Part shown: piece by piece, positions 1 through 7,391 of the stretch
Numbering within the stretch: the first letter of the stretch is position 1
Layout of the letters: each line of letters begins with the position of its first letter
DNA from: Spongiibacter tropicus DSM 19543
GTDB lineage: Bacteria > Pseudomonadota > Gammaproteobacteria > Pseudomonadales > Spongiibacteraceae
Length of the DNA stretch: 64,000 bases
Direction: 5' to 3'
Assembly: GCF_000420325.1 (NCBI RefSeq)
Contig: NZ_ATUS01000001.1
Coordinates: 2,112,463 to 2,176,462 of the forward strand
Made by a program: the position numbers and the translations under genes
Notes under the pieces: model-generated
What the model saw: only the letters and a program-made list of their open reading frames with translations
Database searches by the model: none
Told to the model about the DNA's origin: nothing

Positions 1-1
1 T

Positions 2-127
2 ATCGCCCAGTTGCACGGCGCCGCGCTGCGGCTGGAAAACCGCGCGGAAGGCGGCTTGCGGGTGTGCGTGCAGTTTGCCGCAGAGACTAATGGAAGGAGA
101 GAGGCCGATGCGCCGGGCAGTCATTAA
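2..127 (+). CDS. Sensor histidine kinase, C-terminal end (partial)
   Basis: Only the last 41 residues lie in the window, in an open frame running in from the left edge to a TAA. The stretch IAQLHGAALRLENRAEGGL, followed by a short hydrophobic strand (VCVQF), matches the end of the HATPase_c domain of two-component sensor kinases, where a GLAI(A)xxIAxLHG helix is followed by a final strand. Its end overlaps the start of the cupredoxin gene by 20 bases, so it is probably co-transcribed with the iron permease operon and may control it. The sensed signal cannot be told from this fragment. Confidence 0.6.
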   Translation: MAQLHGAALRLENRAEGGLRVCVQFAAETNGRREADAPGSH

Positions 128-434
128 CGGGGCGCTGTTGCTGATCTTGTCGTCGGCTTGCCTGGCAGACAAGCCGGTGATCGAGCTGGTGATTCGTGAT
201 CATCTGTTTTATCCCTCGCAGCTCAAAGTGCCCGCTAACGTGAAATTCAAGCTGCGAGTCGACAATCAGGACCCCACGCCGGAAGAGTTCGAGAGTTATG
301 AGTTGAACCGGGAGAAAGTCATTCTTGGTAAACGCCAAGCCATTATTTTCATCGGTCCGCTGGCGCCGGGGAGCTATCCCTTTTTTGGCGAGTTCAACCC
401 CAAAACGGCCCAGGGCACGATGATTGCCGAGTAG
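108..434 (+). CDS. Cupredoxin-domain periplasmic protein, partner of FTR1
   Basis: A 108-residue protein with an N-terminal signal peptide (MRRAVINGALLLILSSACLA) and a small beta-sandwich of the cupredoxin_1/EfeO-cupredoxin type (IELVIRDHLFYPSQLKVPANVKFKLRVDN, ending PGSYPFFGEFN). Proteins of this kind sit beside FTR1 iron permeases in many proteobacteria and are thought to bind or oxidise metal in the periplasm. A classical blue-copper His-Cys-Met set is not obvious, so copper binding is unproven. An ATG 33 bases upstream also opens the frame, but position 108 has a GGAAGGAGA ribosome site and puts the signal peptide at the terminus. The FTR1 gene follows after 18 bases. Confidence 0.75.
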   Translation: MRRAVINGALLLILSSACLADKPVIELVIRDHLFYPSQLKVPANVKFKLRVDNQDPTPEEFESYELNREKVILGKRQAIIFIGPLAPGSYPFFGEFNPKTAQGTMIAE

Positions 435-452
435 CGCTAAAGGGAAGCGGTC

Positions 453-1226
453 ATGTTATTAACCAGTGTTGTGATTGTATTGCGTGAAGTGCTGGAGGCC
501 GCGCTGCTGATCAGCGTGCTCGCCGCGCTCAGGCAAATGCAGGGCGGGCGTGGGCGCGGTCTGTTGTGGGGGTTGATCGCCGGGCTGATGGCGTCGCTGC
601 TTGTTGCGCGCAGCATGGGCGCTATCTCGGAGATGGCCGATGGCGTTGGGCAGGAGTTGTTTCTGGCCGGTTTGCATGGCGTGGTGTATGTCACTCTGCT
701 AGTGATCGGCGCGCTAAGTATGCGTGAATCGGCGTCCGGTTCAGCGCTGATGGGGGGCTTGATGGCGCTGGTCGTGGCGGTGGCCCTTAGCCGCGAGGGC
801 GGGGAAATCTACCTGTATATCTCCGCCTTCCAGCAGCAGGATGAGCTGCGTGGCAGCTTGTATAGTGGCTCGCTGGTCGGCCTGGGTATGGGGCTCAGTG
901 TCGGGGTGCTGTTGTATTACGGCTTGTGTTCGCTGCCGCCGCGATGGGCTTATCGCGCCATGCGGGTCTTGCTGACGGTGGTGGCCGGGGCGATGGCCCT
1001 GCAGGCCGCGGGCTTGCTGATACAGGCTGACTGGCTGCCCGACGGCACGGTATGGGACAGCTCGGGCTGGCTGCCCGAAGACGGCGTTGCCGGGCAGTTG
1101 CTCTACGCGCTGCTGGGCTACGAGGCCACGCCGGCGCCCGCCCAGCTGACGATCTACGGCGCCGGTCTGGCACTGATGGCGGCGGTGCTGTACTGGCAGT
1201 GGCGCCGACAGGAGCGCGCGCGATGA
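453..1226 (+). CDS. FTR1-family iron permease
   Basis: A 257-residue, highly hydrophobic protein with about seven membrane helices. The two REXXE iron-transport motifs of the FTR1/EfeU family are present: REVLE at residues 11-15 and REGGE at 114-118. In this family the glutamates carry ferric iron across the inner membrane. Upstream lies a cupredoxin protein instead of the EfeO/EfeB pair, an arrangement also seen in pseudomonads. The stop codon overlaps the ATG of the next gene (ATGA), so all three genes are likely one transcript. Confidence 0.88.
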   Translation: MLLTSVVIVLREVLEAALLISVLAALRQMQGGRGRGLLWGLIAGLMASLLVARSMGAISEMADGVGQELFLAGLHGVVYVTLLVIGALSMRESASGSALMGGLMALVVAVALSREGGEIYLYISAFQQQDELRGSLYSGSLVGLGMGLSVGVLLYYGLCSLPPRWAYRAMRVLLTVVAGAMALQAAGLLIQADWLPDGTVWDSSGWLPEDGVAGQLLYALLGYEATPAPAQLTIYGAGLALMAAVLYWQWRRQERAR

Positions 1227-1927
1227 AAACTATCGGGATAGCGGCGCTGACCGCGGCCATCAGCGTGCCTCTGTGGGCGGACGGCCTGCCGGTGGACCGC
1301 CTGTATTCACCCTATGTGCACCCGCTGGAGAAGGAGCTGGAATACCGCTATCTCCAGGCTGACGGCGGTCTTCAGGCGCCCGAGGGTCTGCATGTGCAAA
1401 AGCTGGGCTTTGGCGCGGCGATCAGCGAGCGAGTGGCACTGGAAGCTTATGTGATAGCCGCCGATACCCAGTTCAGCGACCGTATTGAAGCCGTTGAGCT
1501 GGAGGCGCGCTGGCAGCTTACCGAGCAGGGAGAGTACGACAGTGACTGGGGCCTGCAGCTTGAGTACGAGCAGGATCGCGAGGGTGATGAGCGGGAATTG
1601 GCGGTCTCCTTGCTGGCGCAGAAAGACTGGGCATCCTGGCAGGGCATTGCCAATGCCTCGTTGATTCACGAAAAACAAAAGGGCCTGGGCAGTGAATTGG
1701 AGACGCGTCTGGCGCTGCAGGCGCGCTACCGCTATCGGGCGGCGCTGGAACCGGGGCTGGAGTTGTTTCTCGGCGAGGATTACCGGGGCATTGGGCCCGC
1801 ACTTTACGGCACGGTGAAGCTATCGGCGGGGCGCTCGCTGCGCTGGGAGCTGGCGGTCATTGCCGGGCTGGATCGCGACAGCGCCGATCACGCGGCGCGC
1901 CTGCTGTTGGAATACGAGTTCTTTTAA
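1223..1927 (+). CDS. Predicted outer-membrane beta-barrel protein in the FTR1 operon
   Basis: A 234-residue protein of no family I recognise. It has a signal peptide (MKTIGIAALTAAISVPLWA). The rest is a succession of alternating amphipathic strands (LEKELEYRYLQ, VALEAYVIAA, IEAVELEARWQL, ETRLALQARYRYR, SLRWELAVIAG) and the chain ends LLLEYEFF. A C-terminal Phe after alternating hydrophobic residues is the usual signal for outer-membrane barrel assembly. Translational coupling to the permease (4-base overlap) suggests a role in the same metal uptake or export route. The frame is open further upstream, but the ATG at 1223 puts the signal peptide first. Confidence 0.65.
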   Translation: MKTIGIAALTAAISVPLWADGLPVDRLYSPYVHPLEKELEYRYLQADGGLQAPEGLHVQKLGFGAAISERVALEAYVIAADTQFSDRIEAVELEARWQLTEQGEYDSDWGLQLEYEQDREGDERELAVSLLAQKDWASWQGIANASLIHEKQKGLGSELETRLALQARYRYRAALEPGLELFLGEDYRGIGPALYGTVKLSAGRSLRWELAVIAGLDRDSADHAARLLLEYEFF

Positions 1928-1943
1928 GCGCTTTGCTCGCCCA

Positions 1944-4019
1944 CTACACGCTGGCGTACAGGCTGCGGTCGGCCAGCCAGCGGTCGATGAGCGGTTGGAC
2001 GTGCTCGGGGTGATCGCGCAGCAGTATCTGCGCCTGTTCACGCACGCTGTCCAGCAGGTGATCGTCGCGCTGCAGGTCGGCAATCCTAAAACTCATCAGG
2101 CCGGTTTGGCGGGTGCCTAACACCTCGCCGGGGCCGCGCAGTTGCAGGTCCTGTTCGGCGATCACAAAACCGTCATTGCTGTCGCGCAGGGCCGACAGCC
2201 GCTGGCGGCCATTGCGTGATAGCGGGCTTTGATAGAGCAGTACGCAGTGACTCTGCTGTTTGCCGCGACCCACCCGGCCGCGCAACTGGTGAAGCTGGGC
2301 CAGGCCCAGGCGCTCGGCGTTTTCGATAATCATCAGCGTGGCATTGGGCACATCCACGCCGACTTCGATAACGGTGGTGGCCACCAGCAGGTTCAGCGTG
2401 CCCGCTTTAAATTCGGCCATCACCGCCGCTTTTTCCGCCGGTTTCATCCGGCCGTGGACCAGCCCGACGCTCAGCTCGGGCAGGGCGTCGCGCAATAGCT
2501 CCCAACTTACCTCTGCGGCCTGGGCCTGGAGTTTGTCGGACTCTTCAATCAGCGTGCATACCCAGTAAGCCTGCTGGCCGCTCAGGCACACGGCGCGCAG
2601 TCGCTCAATAATCTGCTCGCGCCGGTCGTTGGCCAGTACCACGGTATTCACCGGGCTGCGCCCCGGTGGCAGTTCGTCGATCACCGAGGTATCGAGGTCG
2701 GCGTAGGCGGTCATTGCCAGTGTGCGCGGAATCGGCGTGGCGGTCATGATGAGCTGATGGGGCTGGCCCACCTGTGCCTCGCCTTTTTGTTTCAGCGCCA
2801 GACGCTGATGCACACCAAAGCGGTGTTGCTCGTCGATAATCACCAGTCCCAGTCGGGCGAACACCACCTCGTCCTGAAACAGCGCGTGGGTGCCCACCAC
2901 CACGTGGGCACTGTGCTCGGCAACGCGTTGCTGGGCGGCGGCGCGGGCTTTGCCTTTCTGCTTTCCACTGAGCCAGGCGACCTCCAGGCCCAGTGGGGCC
3001 AGCCAGCCTGCAAAGCTCTGAAAGTGTTGTTCGGCGAGAATTTCGGTGGGCGCCATAATGGCGACCTGATAGCCACTGGCTACGGCGCGCAGCGCGGCCA
3101 TTGCCGCCACCGCGGTTTTGCCGCTGCCAACATCCCCCTGTACCAGCCGCAGCATGGGGCTGGCGCGCAGCAGGTCGGCGCGAATTTCGGCGACGACACG
3201 TTGTTGCGCCCCGGTCAGGGTAAAGCCGAGCTGCTGCAGAAAGCCCTGCTCCAGCGCGTCGGGACCGTCCAGCATCGGGGCTGCCAGACGCTGGGCCTGC
3301 TTGCGCAGTTGTTGCAGGGCAAGGTTGTGGGCCAGCAGTTCTTCGAAGGCCAGTCGTTGCTGGGCGGGGTGCAGTCCTTGCTGAAGTTGAGTCAGCGAGG
3401 CGTCGACCGGCGGATGATGCAGATAGCGCAGGGCCTCGGCCAGTGTCCAGCGGCCGGGCAGCGCCGCGGGCGGCAACCATTCGGCGATAGGGTGACGGTC
3501 GAGATAGCTGAGCGCTTGCTCGCAGAGGCTGCGCCAGCGAGTTTGGGCAAAGCCCTCGGTGCTGGGGTAAATCGGCGTCAGGCGGTCTTCCACCGGCAGC
3601 GGTGACGTGCTGTCCAGCACCCGGTATTCCGGGTGGTAGAACTCCAGCCCGCTGGCGCCGCGCCGGGCTTCGCCAAAACAGCGCAGGCGAGCGCCTTTGC
3701 TGAGCTGCTGTTTTTGCGCAGCGTTAAAATGGAAGAAGCGCAGGGTGGTGGTGCCGGTGCCGTCGCGCAGCCGGCAGACCAGACTGCGGCGGCGACCAAA
3801 GACGATATCGGCGGCCAGAATCTCCCCTTCAATGACGACGTCGGCGCCGGGTTGCAGGCCACCGATGGGACAAATGCGGGTGCGGTCCTGATAGCGCAGT
3901 GGCAAGTGAAACAGCAGGTCCTGAACATTGCGCAGGCCCAGCCCCTGAAGTTTTTCCCGCAGGCGTGGGCCAACGCCCTTCAGGGCGCCGATGTCAACCT
4001 GGTGCAGGGCTTCGGTCAT
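1944..4019 (-). CDS. recG: ATP-dependent DNA helicase RecG
   Basis: A 691-residue RecG, close to the E. coli length of 693. The N-terminal part has the helix-hairpin-helix-like GVGPRLREKLQGLGL and the OB-fold wedge domain that grips branched DNA. Walker A GDVGSGKT lies near residue 300 and the DEQHRFG motif II near 393. The C-terminal half carries helicase motifs IV-VI (ATTVIEVGVDVPNA, HQLRGRVGRG). RecG remodels stalled forks and Holliday junctions by fork regression. Its ATG shares one base with the oxyR stop (TGATG), so translation is probably coupled. An oxyR-recG operon is known from Pseudomonas aeruginosa. Confidence 0.96.
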   Translation of the reverse strand: MTEALHQVDIGALKGVGPRLREKLQGLGLRNVQDLLFHLPLRYQDRTRICPIGGLQPGADVVIEGEILAADIVFGRRRSLVCRLRDGTGTTTLRFFHFNAAQKQQLSKGARLRCFGEARRGASGLEFYHPEYRVLDSTSPLPVEDRLTPIYPSTEGFAQTRWRSLCEQALSYLDRHPIAEWLPPAALPGRWTLAEALRYLHHPPVDASLTQLQQGLHPAQQRLAFEELLAHNLALQQLRKQAQRLAAPMLDGPDALEQGFLQQLGFTLTGAQQRVVAEIRADLLRASPMLRLVQGDVGSGKTAVAAMAALRAVASGYQVAIMAPTEILAEQHFQSFAGWLAPLGLEVAWLSGKQKGKARAAAQQRVAEHSAHVVVGTHALFQDEVVFARLGLVIIDEQHRFGVHQRLALKQKGEAQVGQPHQLIMTATPIPRTLAMTAYADLDTSVIDELPPGRSPVNTVVLANDRREQIIERLRAVCLSGQQAYWVCTLIEESDKLQAQAAEVSWELLRDALPELSVGLVHGRMKPAEKAAVMAEFKAGTLNLLVATTVIEVGVDVPNATLMIIENAERLGLAQLHQLRGRVGRGKQQSHCVLLYQSPLSRNGRQRLSALRDSNDGFVIAEQDLQLRGPGEVLGTRQTGLMSFRIADLQRDDHLLDSVREQAQILLRDHPEHVQPLIDRWLADRSLYASV

Positions 4020-4948
4020 CAGGCGGCGGTGGCGGGCAGTTGTGCGCTGATCTGCTTCACCGCGCGGCTGATCACATCAATGGCCTGATGCCGGGGAAAG
4101 CTGGCTCGCCAGGCCAGCGCGATCTGCCGGGTCGGCGGTGTGCCTGCGAAGGGCCGGGTGCAGAGCAGGCCGCCGCCGTAGGTGCCTATCTGCGCTGCGG
4201 AGAGCGGCAGGATGCTGATCCCCAGTTTGGAGGCAACCATATGCTTCAGGGTCTCCAGCGAGCTGCCCTCAACCACGGACTGAAGTAAGCGGTCACTCTT
4301 GGCCATGTGCTGGCGCAATCCCGGGCAGGCATCCAGTACCTGATCGCGGAAGCAGTGCCCTTCGCCCAGTAGCAGCACATTTTGCTGGGTCAGGTCGTTG
4401 TGGTCGATGGCGGGCTTGGCGGCCAGCGGGTGATCACTGGGCAGCAGCACCACAAAGGGCTCTTCATAGAGTGGCTGAGTGACGACTTCCGGCTCGTTAA
4501 ACGGCAGAGCAATGATGATGGCGTCGAGCTTGCCGCTGCGCAGGCGCTCGCGCAGCACGGCGGTCATATTCTCTTCGATATACAGTGACATCTGCGGCGC
4601 CAGCTCGCGGATCTGCGGAATGGTGCGGGGGTAGAGGTAGGGGCCCACGGTGTGGATGGCGCCCAGCGATAGCGGGCTGCCCAACGGGTCGCGACCCAGT
4701 TCGGCCAGCTCGCGGATGTGCTCAGCTTGCTCAAGCACGTGACGGGCCTGGGCAATGATGCGTTCGCCGATGGGCGTGGTGGTGACCTGCCCGCGATTGC
4801 GCTCGAACAGGCAGACTTCCAGTTCGTCCTCCAGCTTTTTAATGGCCACGCTGAGCGTGGGCTGGCTGACATGGCACTGCTCGGCGGCTTTGCCAAAATG
4901 CCCGGTTTCTTGCAGGGCGATGATGTAGCGTAATTCGGTGAGCGTCAC
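4019..4948 (-). CDS. oxyR: Hydrogen peroxide-sensing LysR regulator OxyR
   Basis: A 309-residue LysR-family activator with an N-terminal winged helix (residues 1-60, AAEQCHVSQPTLSVAIKKLE). The regulatory domain contains GHCFRDQVLDAC, placing the peroxidatic and resolving cysteines at residues 199 and 208, the same positions as in E. coli OxyR. The disulfide between them switches on catalase, alkyl hydroperoxide reductase and related genes. It is the first gene of an operon with recG. An ATAG-N7-CTAT element just upstream (4965-4979) suggests autoregulation. Confidence 0.94.
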   Translation of the reverse strand: MTLTELRYIIALQETGHFGKAAEQCHVSQPTLSVAIKKLEDELEVCLFERNRGQVTTTPIGERIIAQARHVLEQAEHIRELAELGRDPLGSPLSLGAIHTVGPYLYPRTIPQIRELAPQMSLYIEENMTAVLRERLRSGKLDAIIIALPFNEPEVVTQPLYEEPFVVLLPSDHPLAAKPAIDHNDLTQQNVLLLGEGHCFRDQVLDACPGLRQHMAKSDRLLQSVVEGSSLETLKHMVASKLGISILPLSAAQIGTYGGGLLCTRPFAGTPPTRQIALAWRASFPRHQAIDVISRAVKQISAQLPATAA

Positions 4949-4964
4949 AAAAAGGCCTTTTGCG

Positions 4965-4979
4965 ATAGTCTTTAACTAT
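4965..4979 (-). promoter_or_regulatory. OxyR-like half operator upstream of oxyR
   Basis: ATAG, seven bases, CTAT forms an exact dyad 17-31 bases before the oxyR start codon. The established OxyR site is built from ATAG-N7-CTAT elements, a full site having two of them 7 bases apart. The second element is not present on either side, so this would be a single half-operator. Its position over the likely promoter fits autorepression, as known in E. coli. Confidence 0.55.
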
Positions 4980-5026
4980 TATGCGGGCCAGTGTACAACG
5001 CCCCCAGGCTGCTGCCTACTTGATTG

Positions 5027-6016
5027 TCAGTCGGCGTTCAGATCGAGCACGATCTTGCCGATGTGGGCGCCGCTCTCCATACGCTGATGGGCTTCGGCCA
5101 CGGCTGCAAAGGGGTATACGCTGTCGATCACCGGCTTGAGTTCGCCGCGTCCCAGCAAGGGCCAGACGCGTTCGCGCAGGGCATTGGCTATGGCCGCTTT
5201 TTGCTCGCTGCTCTGGGCGCGAAGGGTGGAGGCGCTGAGCACAAGACGCTTCATCAGCAGCGGCAGGAAATTCACTTCGCTGCGGAAGCCGCCCTGAAAG
5301 GCAATATTGGCGATGCGGCCTTCGATGGCGGCCACCTCAAAATTGCGCTGCACATAGTCGCCGCCGACCATGTCGAGAATCACGTCGATGCCCTGTCCCT
5401 CGGTGTCTTTTTTCAGCACCTCGACAAAGTCTTCTTCGTTATAGTTGATCGCGCGACTGGCCCCCAGTGATTCGCAGGCGGCGCACTTGTCGGCATTGCC
5501 CGCCGTGGCGTAGACGGTGGCGCCCATCGCGCCGGCCAGGGTGATGGCGGTGGTGCCAATACCGCTGCTGCCGCCGTGAACCAGAAAGCGTTCGCCGGGG
5601 CGCAGAGCGCCGCGTTCGAAGACGTTGTACCAGACGGTGAAATAGGTTTCGGGCAGGGCGGCGGCTTCGACATCGCTCAGGGCGCCGGGAATGGGCAGAC
5701 ACTGACTGGCGGGGACCAGGACGCGGTCACTGTAGCCACCGCCGTTGCACAGGGCGCAGACCCGGTCGCCGGGCTTCCAGCCACTGACCCCGTCGCCGGT
5801 GGCAATCACGGTACCGGCGACTTCCAACCCCAGGATTGGACTGGCGCCAGCCGGTGGCGGATACAGTCCGTAGCGCTGCATCAGGTCCGGGCGGTTGATG
5901 CCCGCGGCACTCACGGCAATCAACACTTCACCGGGGCCGGGCTGACCGGGATTGTGGTGTTCGATATGCAGGCCGTGGTTGTCGTCGACGGCAATATAGC
6001 GGGCGGGTGCTGTCAT
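5027..6016 (-). CDS. NAD(P)H-quinone oxidoreductase, zinc-free MDR family
   Basis: A 329-residue medium-chain reductase of the zeta-crystallin/PIG3 (TP53I3) type. The N-terminal GroES-like domain has GINRPDLMQRYGLYPPPAG and the G-x-E-V-A-G motif. The Rossmann domain has the VHGGSSGIGTTAI nucleotide loop and the NFEVAAIEGRIANIAFQGG segment usual in this branch. The catalytic zinc ligands of alcohol dehydrogenases are absent. It probably reduces quinones or enones with NADPH in the cytoplasm. It lies downstream of nothing on its strand and is divergent from the epimerase gene at 6110, with 93 bases between them. Confidence 0.88.
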   Translation of the reverse strand: MTAPARYIAVDDNHGLHIEHHNPGQPGPGEVLIAVSAAGINRPDLMQRYGLYPPPAGASPILGLEVAGTVIATGDGVSGWKPGDRVCALCNGGGYSDRVLVPASQCLPIPGALSDVEAAALPETYFTVWYNVFERGALRPGERFLVHGGSSGIGTTAITLAGAMGATVYATAGNADKCAACESLGASRAINYNEEDFVEVLKKDTEGQGIDVILDMVGGDYVQRNFEVAAIEGRIANIAFQGGFRSEVNFLPLLMKRLVLSASTLRAQSSEQKAAIANALRERVWPLLGRGELKPVIDSVYPFAAVAEAHQRMESGAHIGKIVLDLNAD

Positions 6017-6109
6017 GGTCTGTCCTCTGCGTTATGCTGCTGGGCCGATATCGGGGCAGGCCCTAGTATGCCTGAGCCCCGTCGAGGCTTGAACCGAGGT
6101 GGGAACAGT

Positions 6110-6979
6110 ATGAGCAGCGCTGAGCAGAAACGGCTTTTGATTGTCGGTTGCGGAGATATTGGCAGTGGTGTCGCCGAGCATTTTCTGCAACGCGGCTGGC
6201 AGGTACAGGGTCTGCGCCGCCAGACGGACAAGCTGCCCGAGGGCGTTAGCGGTATCGCCGCAGACCTGAGTGATCCAGAGAGCCTGGCTGCGCTGCCGCC
6301 GCTGAGCGCCGACTATGTGCTGATGACACTGACGCCCGCGTCTTATACCGAGGATGGCTATCAGCGCATTTTTGAGCGCGCCATGTCGGCGTTGCTGGCG
6401 GCAATTTCTCCCGCGCCGAAGCGGCTGTTGTTTGTTTCCAGCAGCGGCGTCTACGGCCAGCGTGAACACGAATGGGTAGATGAAGACAGCCCCACCGAAC
6501 CGCCGCGTTTTGCGGGTAAAAGCCTGCTGCGCGGCGAGCAGCTGGCGCTGGGCAGCGGCACGCCCTGCTCAGTGGTGCGCTTCACCGGGATTTACGGCCC
6601 CGGACGTTTTCAGATGCTGAAGAAGGTGCATAACGGGGAATGTGCGCCGACAGAGCCGCTGCACTACAGCAACCGGATTCATCGGGACGACTGCGTAGGT
6701 TTTCTCTGCCACTTGCTTGAGCGGGCCGATGCCGGTGAGGCCTTGGAGGCCTGCTATCTGGCCAGCGATGACGAACCGGTAGCCATTCAGGACGTGCAGC
6801 GCTGGCTGGCCGATCAGCTCGATGTTCCCTATGAACAGGGCGGCGCGCCGATCGCCCGCACGGGCAGTAAGCGATGTGCCAACCGCCGACTGCGCGAGAG
6901 TGGTTACGAACTGCGTTACCCCAACTACCAAAAGGGCTTCGCAACGGTGCTGGAGGGATTCAGGCCCGACGACTTATAA
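6110..6979 (+). CDS. NAD(P)-dependent epimerase/dehydratase-like protein (YeeZ type)
   Basis: A 289-residue extended short-chain dehydrogenase. GCGDIGSG near residue 13 is the Rossmann loop, SSSGVYGQ carries the Ser and Tyr of the active site, and FTGIYGPGR follows. The lysine normally found four residues after Tyr is replaced in the HEWVDEDSP stretch, as in the YeeZ/YbjT-like branch, so epimerase activity should not be assumed. The ATG at 6110 is used because the frame upstream of it reads antisense to the reductase gene. Its last 6 bases overlap the end of the convergent ridA gene. Confidence 0.75.
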   Translation: MSSAEQKRLLIVGCGDIGSGVAEHFLQRGWQVQGLRRQTDKLPEGVSGIAADLSDPESLAALPPLSADYVLMTLTPASYTEDGYQRIFERAMSALLAAISPAPKRLLFVSSSGVYGQREHEWVDEDSPTEPPRFAGKSLLRGEQLALGSGTPCSVVRFTGIYGPGRFQMLKKVHNGECAPTEPLHYSNRIHRDDCVGFLCHLLERADAGEALEACYLASDDEPVAIQDVQRWLADQLDVPYEQGGAPIARTGSKRCANRRLRESGYELRYPNYQKGFATVLEGFRPDDL

Positions 6980-7354
6980 CGCCAGAATGACTTCGATTTC
7001 CACCATGGCGCCGCGGGGCAGGGCGGCAACCTGCACGCAGGCGCGGGCGGGGTAGGGTTCGTCGAAGACTGAGGCCATCACCTCGTTCACGGCGGCAAAA
7101 TCGCCGAGGTCGGTCAGAGAGATATTCACTTTCACTGCGTCGTTGAGGCTGCCGCCAGCGGCCTCAGCAACGGCGCTGAGATTCTTAAATACCTGCTGTG
7201 CCTGCTCGGTCACACCGCCCTCGATCATTTCCATGGTCTCGGGAAGCAGGGGAATCTGTCCGGACAGAAACACCATGTTGCCGGTTTTCACCGCCTGCGA
7301 GTAGGGGCCGATGGCTGCCGGTGCGTTGGGGGTGCTGATGATTTCTTTGCTCAC
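6974..7354 (-). CDS. ridA: RidA family reactive enamine/imine deaminase
   Basis: A 126-residue protein of the YjgF/YER057c/UK114 family with the signature PYPARACVQVAALPRGAMVEIEVIL. Arg104 in that motif corresponds to the carboxylate-binding arginine of RidA, and IGPYSQAV near residue 15 lines the pocket. The homotrimer hydrolyses 2-aminoacrylate and other enamines released by PLP enzymes. It follows spoT after 37 bases on the same strand, as in pseudomonads and enterics. Confidence 0.93.
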   Translation of the reverse strand: MSKEIISTPNAPAAIGPYSQAVKTGNMVFLSGQIPLLPETMEMIEGGVTEQAQQVFKNLSAVAEAAGGSLNDAVKVNISLTDLGDFAAVNEVMASVFDEPYPARACVQVAALPRGAMVEIEVILAL

Positions 7355-7391
7355 AGTGATGGTCCTTGTTGCAGTGTGTTGACGGCGCGGA

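Noticed and set aside
2757-3605. A 282-residue open frame on the plus strand
   Set aside because: It lies wholly antisense to recG, whose motifs are intact, and its translation is Gln/Gly-rich without similarity to any family.
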